A DNA stretch of 64,000 nucleotides from Closterium sp. NIES-65 (lineage: Eukaryota > Streptophyta > Zygnematophyceae > Desmidiales > Closteriaceae): NCBI GenBank assembly GCA_948144175.1, contig CANXME010001990.1:1612001-1676000 (forward strand), read 5' to 3'. Made by a program: the position numbers and the translations under genes. Below are positions 17,385-28,209 of this stretch, piece by piece. The notes under the pieces are model-generated. The model searched no databases and had not been told where the DNA came from. It saw only the letters and a list, made by a program, of their open reading frames with translations. The first letter of the stretch is position 1. Each line of letters opens with the position of its first letter.

Positions 17385-19211
17385 TCCCCACCCCTTGAGC
17401 AGCTCCGTGAGTGGTACGCTGCACGCCAGCGGGGTGGGGGTACTGGTCCGTGCACCTACGTCCTACGCACCAGCGACCTGGTGGGTGAGCAGTGCGGGGG
17501 TGCGCACTCCACCCAGCGCTGCTTTGGCTGCCTGACGGACGCTTGGCGTCACCAGTTCCCTGAGGCCACTGAGATCCCTCGCTGGGGCGAGCTGTCTAGG
17601 GCGGGAGTAGCTATCTTTGACCTTGACATTGATGCTATTCTTGCTGCCATGTATGCTGTGAGTATAAGTGATGAGGGTGACAGTTACCAGTGTTTTCCGC
17701 CCGACCCAAGCATTGAGACTGCTGCTCTAGGTACTGGTGAGGCTGCTACTCTAGGTGCTAGCGAGGCTATTGCTTTAGGAGCCAGTGCGTCTGCTTCCTC
17801 AGGTGCTGGTGAGTCTGCTCTCTCAGGTACCACGTCGGCTTCGGCCTCCCACACCTTTACCCTTGACTCGGGGGCTTCTCGCTCCTTCTTTCGAGACCGC
17901 ACCACACTCACGCCGCTTGGTCGGCCAGTTGCAGTCTCCCTGACAGACCCCTCTGGGGGTCCTATCCTTGCTCACTTCTCCACTGTCCTCCCATGTCCGG
18001 CGGCCCCCTCTGGCAACCTGTCTTGTCTTTACCTCCCCTCATTCTCGACAAACTTGGTGAGTGGTGCTGACCTACAAGATGCGGGGGTTCACCAGTTCAC
18101 TCCTGCGAGTCAACGGGTGACCCACTGCACGGATGCTCGGACAGGCCGACACCTGGCCACGTTTACACGTCGGCCGGGGTCGAGCCTGTACACACTGACC
18201 ACTGAGTCTCCTTCTGTCACTACGTCTAGTCAGGTAGCTGCGTCGGGTCAAGTGTTTGCTGCAGCGTCCAGGTGTGGTACTGAGTCTGCCCCCTGCTCGT
18301 GTCGCCTCCTGTCTCACGAGACTCTCCTCTGGCACCACCGCCTTGGTCACTCCTCCCTGCTTTGTCTCTGAGGCATGGCCTCCCGTGTCCTTGTCTCTGG
18401 TCTTCCACGATCCCTCCCTCCCCTTCCCCTGAGGCCTGCCCCTGCCTGCGTCCCCTGCGTCGAGGGGCGGCAGCGTGCTGCCCCTCACTCCTCTCAGTTT
18501 CCTCCGACAGAGGCCTTGCTGGAGACGCTTCACATGGACGTGTGGGGCCCAGCTCGCGTCCGTGGACAGGGTCACGAGCGCTACTTCCTGCTGGTAGTTG
18601 ACGACTACTCGCGTTACACTGCAGTCTTCCCCTTGCGCAGCAAGGGTGATGTCACTGAGGTGTTGATCAACTGGATCCGCGCAGCTCGTCTCTAGCTCAG
18701 GCAGAGCTTCGGCTTGGACTTTCCTGTTCTGCGTCTGCACTGTGGCAGAGGCGGAGAGTTCTCCTCTGGCCTTCTGCGAGCCTACTGTCATGCACGAGGC
18801 ATCTGCCAGACATTCACGCTTCTAGACTCTCCATAGCAAAATGGGATTGCTGAGCGCTGCATTGGCATGGTCATGGACGTCGCCCGTACGTCCATGATGC
18901 ATGCGGCTGCCCCCCATTTTCTGTGGCCGTTTGCGGTTCGGTACGCGGCGCATCAGATCAACCTTCAGCCCAGGGTCTCCATGCCGAAGCCCTCCCCAGC
19001 TTTGCTGTGGACCGGGAAGGTTTGCGATGCGTCTGCATTCCGTGTCTGGGGATCTCAAGCGTTTGTCCGCGACTTGTCTGCGGACAAGCTGTCCCGTCGC
19101 ACTACTCCTTGCGTCTTCCTTGGCTTCCCCACTGACGCGCCTGGGTGGCAGTTCTACCATCCCACCTCTCGCCATGTTTTGTCCTCCCAGGACGTCACGT
19201 TTGACGAGTAG
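17385..19211 (+). pseudogene. element I gag C-terminus, protease and integrase
   Basis: The frame opens with EQLREWYAARQRGGG. The zinc-binding block follows, its first Cys lost (DLVGEQCGGAHSTQRCF). The aspartic protease has TLDSGASRSFF (near 17863) and the GAG-pre-integrase has LLWHHRLGHSSL. The integrase core shows HMDVWGP (near 18535), but the second catalytic Asp motif reads HCGRGGEF in place of HSDRGGEF, so Asp is now Gly. In-frame stops lie at 18369, 18693, 18834 and 19209. Another copia IN landmark, WPFAVRYAAHQINL, is intact. Confidence 0.85.
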
Positions 19212-20811
19212 GTCCCCTACTACCGCCTCTTCCCCTACCGCACTCCGTCCCTCCCCCCGCCACCGCTCTTCCTTGTGCCAGGTCCCCCCCCGGTAGACCC
19301 CCTCCCCCTCAGGGTCCTGCCCCTTCAGGTGTGTCCCAGGTAGACGCAGTCGAGCCTGTCGAGGTTGCTGGTGACTCTGGTGCTGCTGAGGGTGCTGAGC
19401 CTGGGGGTGCTGACTCTGGGGATGTTGAGCGTGTGGGTGCTACGCCTGGGGGTGCTGAGCCTGGGGGTGCTACTACTAGGGGTGCTGAGCCTGGATGTGC
19501 GGAGCCTGGGGGTGCTACGCCTGGGGGTGCTGAGCTTGGGGGTGCTACGTCTGGGGGTGTTGAGCCTGGGGGTGCTACGCCTGGAGGTGCTGAGCGCGTG
19601 CTCGTGTCGCGTCTGGCGGTACTATGCCTGGAGGTTCTCCGGGTGCTTCGTCTTGGCGGGAGCCACTCTCTCCACAGGAGCTGGGCGAGTGGTTTGCCCG
19701 GCGCTGGAGGCGTGCTGCTGGAGCTGGAGGTTCTTCGGCTACTGAGGGTGCTAGTGTCGCGGGTCGCGGAGGTGCTTGTACTGGGAGTACTGGAGCTGCT
19801 GGGCCTGCGAGTACGACTGGAGCTGGAGCTGCTGAGGGTGTTGGCGCTGAGGCTACTACTCTCGGTCCTGGAGGCGGTCCTGATGGGGGTGCTACTGGTA
19901 CTGCTGGAGGTCCTGGAGCTACTGGAGCTGCTGGGGGTTCTGGAGCTGGAGGTGCTGTTGGCACTGGTGCTACCACTGGGGGTACTGGTGCTGTCCCTGC
20001 TGTGTCTAGAGTCGCCGCGCGGCCTCGGCCGTACTTCGTTCCGCTCCTTCAGCAAGTTCTTGGTCTTCCGACTTCTACTGGTCCTCCTCCGCCCTTAGAG
20101 TGTCCACAGCCTGTCCTGTCACAGTTACAGTTACAGCCAGCCTCCCCACTGCCTGCTCCTTCTCCTTACAGTGGTCCTACTGGAGATCTTGCTGAGCGTC
20201 GTGAGCCTGCGTCTCGCCCTGCGTCGCCTGTCCGTCCTGCTCGCACTAGTGGTTGTGGTTCGCGTTAGCGTCCTCCTCCTGTTCCTGGCACGCACCGGAT
20301 GTCTCTGCGTCCGTCCACTGCTCCTCTACGTGCCCCTTTGCCTTCTCCTCCTGAGTCCTCTCTTCCTGCTCTTGCCGACCCGAAGTCAGACTCTCTTCGT
20401 GTTGCCAGTCTTACTGTCACGCGTCTCCTTGCTACTGTCGTCACTGACCCTTCCTTTGAGTCCACTGCTGCGTCTGCCCTAGTTGCTGAGCTCGTCGACT
20501 TTGCTGCTCGCTGTCGTCTAGACTACGCTACTAGTCTTGTCGCTGAGTCTGACTCTGTCTGTCCTCCGTCCGTCGGGGGTGAGTGTGCCCTTGGCACGGA
20601 CGTCCTTGAGGAGAGGCAGGAGGAGTTCCAGTGTTTGGCTGCTGCTTCACATCATCTTGTGTCCGTATTGCTTACCCCTGAGGGAGACCCGGATGCACTT
20701 GACATCCCAACTCCGCACTCTTACGCGGAGGCAATAGAGGGTCCCAACTCCTCTCAGTGGCAGGCAGCTATGGACACAGAGATGGCTTCCTGGAAGTCCA
20801 CAGGCACCTAA
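19212..20811 (+). pseudogene. element I integrase-RT linker with repeats
   Basis: A C-run near 19285 shifts the frame. The linker starts SQVDAVEPVEVAGDSG, carries Gly-Gly-Ala-Glu-Pro and Gly-Gly-Ala-Thr-Pro repeats (about 19375-19590), then SPQELGEWFARRWRRAAGAGG, a long Gly/Ala/Thr-rich tract, and the conserved SVARPRPYFVPLLQQVLGLP-like block. An in-frame TAG lies near 20266 and a TAA at 20809-20811, where relatives have Tyr in STGTYVDD. Confidence 0.8.
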
Positions 20812-20852
20812 GTTGACGACATTCCTCCGCTCGGGCGAATATCGTCAGTGGC

Positions 20853-22220
20853 ATGTGGATTTTCAGGGTGAAGCGGCTGCCGGGTTCTCCGCCTGTCTTC
20901 AAGGCGCGTTACGTGGCTCGTGGCTTCAGACAGCGGCTGGGAGTTGACTACTTTCAGACCTTCTCTCCCACCCCAAAGATGACCACTCTTTGGGTACTGC
21001 TGCACATAGCTGCTCACCGTGACTACGAGCTGCACTCTCTTGACTTCAGCACTGCTTTCTTGCAAAGCAGCCTGCACGAGGAGATCAGGCTGCGTCGCTC
21101 ACCTGGCTTCACTGGGTCTTTTCCTCCTGGTACCCAGTGGAGCCTCCGGCGGCCAGTCTACGGTCTGCGCCAGGCATCGCGTGAGTGGCACGACACACTG
21201 AGGACTACACTTGTGGCTCTTGGGTTTGCTCCCTCTACTGCCGACCCGTCGCTGTTTCTGCGCATCGACACTTCTTTGCCGCCGTTCTACATCCTCGTGT
21301 ACGTCGACGACTTGGTCTTTGCCACAGCTGACACTACTGGACTCGCCCACGTGAAGTCCGAGCTGCAGAAGAGACACACGTGCACAGACCTGGGTGAACT
21401 GCGCAGCTACCTTGGCCTGCAGATCACCCGGGACAGAGCACGCCTCACCATTACCCTGACTCAGTCACACATGGTGCAGCAGGTCCTTCAGCGCTTCGGC
21501 TTCACGTACTCCTCGCCTCAGGCCACTCCTCTGCCTACTCGCCACTCGCTCTCAGCTCTGCCTTCGGATGAGTCCGTAGAGCCGAGTGGCCCGTACCCAG
21601 AGCTTGTTGGCTGCCTCATGTACCTGATGACCTGCACACGACCTGACCTTGCATACCCTCTTAGCATCTTGGCACGCTATGTTGCTGCTGGGAGACACAG
21701 ACCAGAGCACATGGCTGCAGCGAAGAGGGTGTTGCGCTACTTGTGCAGTACGTCGGGCATGGGGCTTGTGCTTGGAGGGTAGAGTCCAGTGGTCCTCACT
21801 GGGCACGCAGACGCTTCTTGGGCTGACGACCAGGCTACGCAGCGGTCGTCACAGGGTTACACCTTCAGCCTTGGTTTCGGCTCTGTTTCGTGGCGGGCTA
21901 CCCGCTCGTCTTCTGTTCTCGGCTCCAGTTGTGAGGCTGAGATCTAGGTAGGAGCCATGGCTGCACAGGAGCTTCGCTGGCTCACCTACCTGGTGACTGA
22001 CCTTGGAGAGCCGCCTCGTTATTCTCCAGTGCTGTACGTAGACAACAAGGCCATGCTGGCCTTGTGTCGGGAGCAGGGTGTGGAGCACAGAACGAAGCAC
22101 ATTGCTCTTCGCTACTTCCTTGCTCGTGAGCTACAGCAGCGTGGTCAGCTGCGCCTTGCGTACGTGGCCTCAGAGGCCAACACTGCTGATATCTTCACCA
22201 AGGCGCTTGCGCCTTGTGAC
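20853..22220 (+). pseudogene. element I RT and RNase H
   Basis: The frame from 20853 carries MWIFRVKRLPGSPPVFKARY, the palm motif FYILVYVDDLVFATAD (near 21285-21330) and RARLTITLTQSHMVQQVL. It stops at 21780 (TAG after LGG) and resumes with RNase H (HADASWADD, SSCEAEI), broken by a TAG near 21945. A last open piece runs from 21957 (AAQELRWLTYL, VDNKAMLALC, ANTADIFTKALAPCD) into foreign sequence. Confidence 0.88.
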
Positions 22221-23104
22221 TTCCATTAGTTGCTGGAGCAAACGGCTGGATGATATGGAGTCCTTAGGCTGGTAAGTTTTGGTGAGGTAGCTCCAGGCGG
22301 CCATGGCGGGAGCTTGTTGGGCTTTGTAGGGGCGTATGGCGACTTGTTCGGTTGGCGCCATGTTACGGAGAAGAACGCTATTTGCCATGAGTGACTCACT
22401 GTAGTACTGAGCCTTAGCGTCGTCAGTGTCGCTAGTAGGGCCAGCGTAGCTTCCGCCAAAGTAGCAGAATATTTACACGTTTTGGAGAAGTAGCTCGAGC
22501 TCGAAACTCCAGGTGTAAAAAGCTCGTCCGCTAAACACGGTGCTAGTGCGGATCTTGGAGATTGTTAGAATTTTGTTCTGAGCTGCGAGTGTCAGAATAT
22601 TTTCTTATGTTCTAGCCTGTAGTGGGGTGCTCCATAGCGAGTACAACCCTTCTAGGGTTTGCTATTTGTATCCTCATTCTTGCTAGTTCAATCCTCTTTC
22701 TTTCTTCAAACTTTGTCAGGGAGCACGTCTACGTCGCTTGGACGAGGAACGGTTGGGGCAGAAATGTCGAGGCGGAGGTCCAGAGCGCGGGTTACAAACC
22801 GAACCGTAAGGTTGAGTCGCGTCATGAACAGTGGCGGGAACATAGGTCGAGGCTAGTGTCGCGAGTGGTAACGGTGTACCATTGGGCACTGTAGGTAGGA
22901 ACAGTATTGTACGTTGTAAGCAGGGGCGCGAAGTACGGAAAATGATATGGTACTGGCCATTTCAATACAAACAGATCAAAACATGCGGTGAACAATACGC
23001 ACACTAGTGATGTCTTATTCATTGTATATAACAAGGATATGCTAATATCGAATAGACCTTCTGGCATCTCTCCTTCCCAGAGCAAGTGACACGGAGCTCT
23101 TACA
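22221..23104 (-). mobile_element. copia lineage J, gag region copy 1
   Basis: About 750 bases, not counting an inserted solo LTR, match 25329-26067. On the minus strand they encode part of a Tnt1-like gag: AAWSYLTKTYQPKDSISSSR, NVQIFCYFGG and VFSGRAFYTWSFELE. No long frame is intact. The left end is fused to element I and the right end to a copia RT fragment on the other strand. Confidence 0.7.
22590..22718 (+). repeat. solo copia-type LTR, 129 bp, in lineage J copy 1
   Basis: TGTCAGAATATTTTC ... CTTTGTCA, with the family core CCTGTAGTGGGGTG and GTACAACCCTTCTAGGG. Flanks GCGAG (22585-22589) and GGGAG (22719-22723) correspond to a single GTGAG in the uninserted copy at about 25695, which confirms an insertion with 5-bp duplication followed by LTR-LTR recombination. 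Confidence 0.85.
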
Positions 23105-23250
23105 GGACCACACAGCAAGGAGTGGCGCGAGGCAATCAATGGGGAGATTAAAGCGCTCGAGTCCCGTGACACATGGGTGTTCGTCGATCGAGCGGAGATC
23201 AAGGGGAGAGGGATTTTGTCCGGGAAATGGGTCTTCTGTTGGGTGCAAAT
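23105..23250 (+). pseudogene. copia RT N-terminal fragment
   Basis: Reads GPHSKEWREAINGEIKALES, then DTWVFVDR, KGRGILSGKWVFCW. This is the usual start of a copia reverse transcriptase (W..A...E...L....TW, then GK(W)VF). Downstream the frame becomes unrecognisable. It belongs to a different lineage from elements A-D and could be from J, whose gag lies beside it on the other strand. Confidence 0.6.
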
Positions 23251-23770
23251 ACATATTGCACGACATCTTGCCGTTTGTTTGTACGAGTATGCGTGTGCGA
23301 ATGCATTTGAGTGTGAATGGAATGTTCGTGTGTTTGTTTGCTTTCGCAATTTTCGCTTGAAGCATTTGCAGGTACTCGCGCAGGGTGCACTTTGGCACAA
23401 CATTGTACGCGCTATGAACAATACAAGCAGAAAGGACGACCTCGCTAAGGAACCCAAGATGAAAGTTTTGCGGTTCGGTTGGATTGATAGCGCAGATTCA
23501 GTTCTATCCAACTCGAAATTGTATTGTTTTGTTTGGTTGACTATAGTGTAGCAGGGCAGGCACTATAGGGGTAAAATTTAGGTGAAGGTTGGATGTTGTT
23601 TGTCTGTATCTGCATGCTACAAGGCCAGGGGAAACCAGCGGAACTAGCATTTGGCTGGTTGGGCAAAGACAAAACAGGTTCTGTTTTTTAGGACCTGAAC
23701 CTGGTTGTTGTTTTCCCAGGTTGGAAAAACAGCACCAGAGGTTGTTTACCAACCTACCACCTGCTGTTTT
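23251..23770. other. unassigned, no gene recognised
   Basis: AT-richer sequence. An open frame at 23177-23551 continues from the RT fragment but shows no motif after 23250. AACCTGG and CCAGGTT near 23700-23725 can form a small hairpin. Nothing else was seen. Confidence 0.4.
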
Positions 23771-24184
23771 TGTTAGAATACTCCTCTATTCATATCATAC
23801 ATAGACTAGAATGACTTGTACATCCTCTATTATCATTCACCCCTTTGGGTGTACATTGGTTGGAATGCTAATCCACATTTTAGTGGAGCCCCCAAGTAAA
23901 GCATCTTGCCATGAATCTTGCCAAGAATCTGGCTAAGCATCTTGCCAAAGCAACTTGCCAAAGCATCTTGCTAAGCATCTTGCCAAGCATCTTGCCAAGC
24001 ATCTTGCCAAAGCAACTTGCCAAGGCATCTTGCCAAGCATCTTGCCAAGTATCTTTCCAAGCATCTTGCCAAGCATCTAGCCAAGCATCTTGCCAAAGCA
24101 TCTTGCCTAGGACCATCCCCATCATCTCCTATCCTATGTAAGCTTGTATACTTTTTCTAATAATCAATCGTTCTAATTCTCACA
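23771..24184 (+). repeat. probable solo LTR, 414 bp, with 12-bp repeats
   Basis: TGTTAGAATACTCC to ...TTCTAATTCTCACA has the TG...CA ends and the AT-rich U5-like tail (TAATAATCAATCGTTC) of plant copia LTRs. Flanks GTTTT (23766-23770) and GTTTG (24185-24189) agree in four of five bases. No internal region follows, so a solo LTR is the simplest reading. Confidence 0.5.
23890..24110. repeat. 12-bp minisatellite
   Basis: About 18 copies of AGCATCTTGCCA, with variants AGCAACTTGCCA and AGCATCTAGCCA, inside the probable LTR. Frames on both strands are open here only because of the repeat. Confidence 0.85.
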
Positions 24185-24957
24185 GTTTGGTCCAGCTAGG
24201 TTGGTTCTGTTGCCTAGAATTATTTGGGATCATCCCTGGTTGTTCCCAGGTTTATTCCCAAGGTCCTTGCTAGCTATAACTAATTATTCCTTCATGTTTT
24301 TACCTGGATATAGTGAAATTGATTCAAGCGAATTCCTTCCTTGCTGGACTTTTGTTTCAACGCGGTGCGACGGCGGAATGCAACCTGAGTCAACGCTAGT
24401 ATGCTAGCACCTCAGTGCTAGGCAAACGTTGTACGAGTGATAATGGCAGAACTTTTCGCAAGGCAACTTGGTTCATTTTAAAGCTCTCGGAGCGAGCTTC
24501 GATATAGAAAATTCTCAGCTTAATCCGATCGACGGTCTGCAAGATATGATGCGCGACGTTCAAGGTGCTCTTGCTATTTTGGCTTAGTCATTCTTGATCC
24601 CTCTCTCTACAAACTCGGACCTGAGGATAGGGGCTGGTCTTGTACCAGGCACCCAAGGACCCTTGGATGTGACCCTGAGCAGAGGTTTTAAGTTCGATTA
24701 AGTCTTAGTAGCTTGAGTTTATTAGGCCCTTACACCAACAAGATGAACACCCGCAAACCTCTGCACCACCTGCGCCACTTGTACATGTGCACGAGACGTT
24801 TGTGATACACTCGCAGATGCTTTAGCTACTCTTGCATGGATTCCCTATACACCTCATGTACAGGCAACCCTTGTACTCCTACAGAAGGTCGGCTACACCT
24901 CCCGCACTCCTGACCACGAAGTCAGTTTTGCCCATGCGAGGGCGGGGCCAATTTCCT
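24185..24957. other. unassigned stretch with an LTR scrap
   Basis: No gene recognised. About 70 bases at 24885-24955 on the minus strand (TTGGCCCCGCCCTCGCATGG, then CTTCGTGGTCAGGAGTGCG) resemble the beginning of the 1.1-kb LTR at 14206 and 56525, so a short piece of that family appears to abut the lineage J gag. Confidence 0.4.
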
Positions 24958-25798
24958 TCAACAGCGTTTGGTGGAGTGGCCGAAGGCTTTGCAGCTTTTG
25001 CAGTAATAGTGACGTGGGCGTGTGTCGCGATTCCTCCGTTGATCGCGATTAGAGTAGAAGGCGATTTGTTCACGGCGCGTCCCTTTTTCCTGGTTGAAAT
25101 CCATGTCTCGCTGTTCGTGCAGCAGAGTAGCGCAGAGGTGCGCCTCGGAGATTATGCCGTGTTGACGAAGCAGAGCCTTGTAGGGATTTCGATGAGATCC
25201 CAATTCTCAAAGTACGATGGTAATGAACATGTCCTCGGAGATTGTGTTTCCGAGCTTCATTAGTTGGTCACGAACACTAGGGCAGCGATTGATGTAAGAG
25301 TTTGCCTTCTTGCCAGGTGCCATCTTGACTTCCATGAGTTGCTGGAGCAAGCGGCTGGATGATACGGAGTCCTTAGACTGGTAAGTTTTGGTGAGGTAGC
25401 TCCAGGCGGCCATGGCGGGAGCTTGGTGGGTTTTGTAGGGGCGTATGGCAAGTTGTTCGGTTGGCGCCATGTTACAGAGAAGAACGCTCTACGCCATGAG
25501 TGACTCGTTAGTACTGAGCCTTAGCGTCGTCAGTGTGGCTAGTAGGGCCAGCGCAGCTTCCGCCGAAGTAGCAGAATATTTGCACGTTTTGGAGAAGTAG
25601 CTCGAGCTCGAAACTCCAGGTGTAAAAAGCTCGTCCGCTAAACACGGTGCTGGTGCGGATCTTGGAGATTGTTAGAATCTTGTTCTGAGCTGTGAGCACG
25701 GCTTCGTCGCTTGGACGAGGAATGGTTGGAGCAGAAATGTCGAGGCGGAGGTCCGGAGCGCGGGTTACAAACCGAACCGTAAGGTTGAGTCGCGTCAT
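24958..25798 (-). pseudogene. lineage J gag with CCHC zinc knuckle
   Basis: Starting near ATG 25798 (MFPPLFMTRLNLTVRFVTR) the frame reads VFSGRAFYTWSFELELLL and NVQIFCYFGGSCAGP, is interrupted near 25508, resumes with AAWSYLTKTYQSKDSVSSSR and LMEVKMAPGKKANSYINR, then again with a canonical zinc knuckle YYCKSCKAFGHSTKRC (CX2CX4HX4C) near 24960-25005. This is a typical copia gag order: UBN2-like helices, then the knuckle. Three frames are involved, so it is not translatable as one protein. Confidence 0.7.
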
Positions 25799-26067
25799 GA
25801 ACAGTGGCGGGAACATTGGTCGAGGCTAGTGTCGCGAGTGGTAACGGTGCACTGTTGGGTACTGAAGGCAGAAACAGTCTTGTACGCTGTAAGCAGGGGC
25901 GCGAAGTATGGAAAAGGATATGCTATTGTCCATTTCAATAAAAACAGATCAAAACATGCAGTGAACAATAAGCACACTAGTGATATCTTACTCATTGTAT
26001 AAAACAAGGATATGCTAATATCGAATAGACCTTCTGGCATCTCTCCTTCCCAGAGCAAGTGACACGG
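24958..26067 (-). mobile_element. copia lineage J, 5' region copy 2
   Basis: On the minus strand this contains an untranslated leader (26067-25800) and most of a Tnt1-like gag, cut at 24958 just after the zinc knuckle. Protease, integrase and RT are missing. The segment 25329-26067 is duplicated at 22221-23104. The right end is at AGCAAGTGACACGG in both copies, which may mark an element border. Confidence 0.65.
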
Positions 26068-26518
26068 GGCGCGATCTCTCCTTCCCAGAGCTAGTTCGCC
26101 AGTTTCGCTCACAGCAATTCGCGTGAAGCGAACCGCATTCGGTGCAAACCCCTGCCCAGCCCATCGCAGGTTCGCCGCACCTCACTCATCGTCGCCCACG
26201 CTCACCCCATTTGATCGCCGCAAACCAGCCGTTAATCACCGCGTCGTTGACTCCTGCTGAGGAGTAAAGGTTGGTTCGAGAGTTACGAGGAAGTATTTAG
26301 TCAAGGGTTAGCCGCAATCTCAATCTCACAATCTAATACTGCTCAAGCAGCCCTCAGTCACAAGCTTTCTCCCACATTTCGCAATCGTTCCTAATCGCCC
26401 GACTGCCTTCCTCAACCACCCGAGTAAAGTACGTAGCGTAAGATTCGTACGTTCTGGTACCAGCAGCGATCACCGCCGCACTTTTTCCCTGCTATAGTGT
26501 TTCCCGCATTTCGTCCCC
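26068..26518 (+). promoter_or_regulatory. 5' flank of the host gene
   Basis: The 450 bases before ATG 26519 are unique in the window and probably hold the promoter and 5' untranslated region. TATAGTGTTTCCCGC lies just upstream of the ATG. No convincing TATA box at a usual distance was seen. ATCTCTCCTTCCCAGAGC occurs at the end of the neighbouring J element (about 26037) and again at about 26075, a short direct repeat bracketing the element border. Confidence 0.4.
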
Positions 26519-28209
26519 ATGGCGCGTTCTCCTCTAGCCTCCTCGCTTGTGGCGGCACTGCTTGTAACCGCGTTATTCGCATCATGCGCACAGGCTAGAA
26601 TCGGCTCCAACGGACTGCTCGGGAATCGCCTCCCGAACCGACCAGCTCAAGTCACGAGCACCATCACTAGCACCGTGTCCGACCTAACATCCGCGTTACA
26701 AGCCCAAGTCGTTTTATTAGAAGGAGCGCTGACGCAATCGCTGGACAAGCTTGCAACCGCACTGAACGACAACGCATCCGCGGCGACATGGGCTCTTCAA
26801 GCGCAGATTTTCGCCCTCCAGAGCAGCATTGACGCTCTCAACGCACGCATTGCCAATCTCGACCTGATCTTATACCTTAGAATCACGCGACCCGGCGGCG
26901 TTACTCCCCAGGCGACACCCTTCACGCTCCAGTCACGCATCTCGTCGCTTACAGGCAGCCTTCCCGCCATCAACAAGCGCGCCACATCGCTCAACACGGA
27001 CCTGGCGGGAATTCTCCTTAACATCCGCGCGTTGCTGAGTCAGCGAGTGGCGGCGCTCACTCAGAGGGTGGGCGCACTGAATGTGGACGTGTCGGCGCTC
27101 GCTGCGCAGGTGGACGCGCTGATCGCCCCGCTAGGTGACGCCCTTGGCGTGGCGGACCTCGTGGCTCTGCTGCCGCACCCAGCAGGTCAGCCCCGCCAAC
27201 CCTAACCCCGCTAACCCTGGCCCCACAATCCCAACCCCGCAAATCCTAACTCTGCAGACCCCGCTGTTATTGTACCCCGACAGTGCTCGTCATTCTTAAC
27301 AGCCTTGCGTCGCTTTTGCTCATTCTTGCACCATTTCTGCTGTTGCTCATTCTATATCATCTCTGTTGCTGCTGTTCATTCTGCACCATTTACTGCTGCT
27401 ACTCATCCTTGCGCCATCTGCTGCTGCTCTTTGTTGCACCACCTGCTGCTGCTCTTTGTTGCACCACCTGCTGCTGCTCTTTGTTGCACCATCTGCTGCT
27501 TCTGTTTGTTGCACCATCTGCTGCTTTTCTTGGGCTAACTCTCTACTGCTTCTCTTGATGATCCCCATCACTGCAGGCATGCTGCGTGGCGTGCTCACCT
27601 CGTGTGAGGGCCTTCTCCTGGTGGGAGCAGCCAACATCCAGATCACCAACATGTAAGCCACGGCTCCTCACTCTCCTCCAACCTGCACCCTTACATGTCG
27701 GAACCATGTATCGTCTCTCTTAACCATCTTATCATTGCTTCCCTGGACTTCCAATCCAAATCTGCTTTGACTTTCACAACCAGTGCCGTCCAGCTAAGGT
27801 TACATTTATTATGAATATCCCTTGTTGTTCAACCCCCCCACCCCCACCCGCACCCTCTCCTCTCTCCTCCCCCCTCCGCCCCCCCCTTCCGCACGGCAGA
27901 GGCTCGGCGTACGCAGTGGCGTACGAGCTGGTGGCGACGGGCATGGCGGAGGCACCGCAGGCGGCGGCCATCTACAGCGGCAACAGCACGTGCGGCCAGG
28001 CAGCCCCACCCGTGGCGCTGCAGCTGCCCGGCACGTGGCAGCTGCTGAGCTCCGTATCGTGGTCGCTGGCCAATGTGCTCACTGTCGCGCTGGCGGACCT
28101 GGCGCCCGTGCTCAGCGCCATCCAGGCGGGCGCCAGTGGGCAGCTCTACATTGGCTTTGCCGGCACCAGCAGCTGCTTGTCGGGCAAGCTGATTAGTGGC
28201 AGGTTTTGA
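26519..28209 (+). CDS. secreted protein with possible CHRD-type domain, three exons
   Basis: Exon 1 (26519-27185) starts MARSPLASSLVAALLVTALF, a clear signal peptide ending near CAQA. About 170 residues rich in Ala, Leu, Ser and Thr follow, with heptad-like spacing (TSALQAQVVLLEGAL, IDALNARIANLD, RVGALNVDVSALAAQVDAL) that suggests coiled coil. Exon 2 (27577-27652) and exon 3 (27900-28209) join in phase and add GMLRGVLTSCEGLLLVG, AYAVAYELVATGMAEAP, AAAIYSGNSTCGQ and a Cys-containing end (SSCLSGKLISGRF, stop TGA). The C-terminal part recalls CHRD domains in green plants, but no HIH motif is present. Introns are GT-AG (GTCAGC..CTGCAG; GTAAGC..CGGCAG). No damage was seen, so it is probably a live gene that acts outside the cell or in the wall. 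Confidence 0.7.
27400..27540. repeat. 24-bp tandem repeat in intron 1 of the host gene
   Basis: Four to five copies of CTGCTGCTGCTCTTTGTTGC plus ACCA. The Leu/Cys-rich open frames across it (27283-27558) are repeat artefacts inside the intron. Confidence 0.8.

Larger units (their letters stand above)
15368..22220 (+). mobile_element. Ty1/copia element I, 5' complete, 3' truncated
   Basis: A 125-bp 5' LTR, PBS, GC-rich leader, gag, protease, integrase, linker, RT and RNase H follow in order. The element ends in the last RNase H codons (ALAPCD) at 22220, where it joins a gag fragment of another copia lineage through the shared bases TGAC. The 3' untranslated region, polypurine tract and 3' LTR are missing. 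About eight nonsense codons and three frameshifts make it inactive. Confidence 0.9.

Noticed and set aside
27283..27661. Leu/Cys-rich and Gln-rich frames
   Set aside because: They arise from a 24-bp repeat in intron 1 of the host gene.
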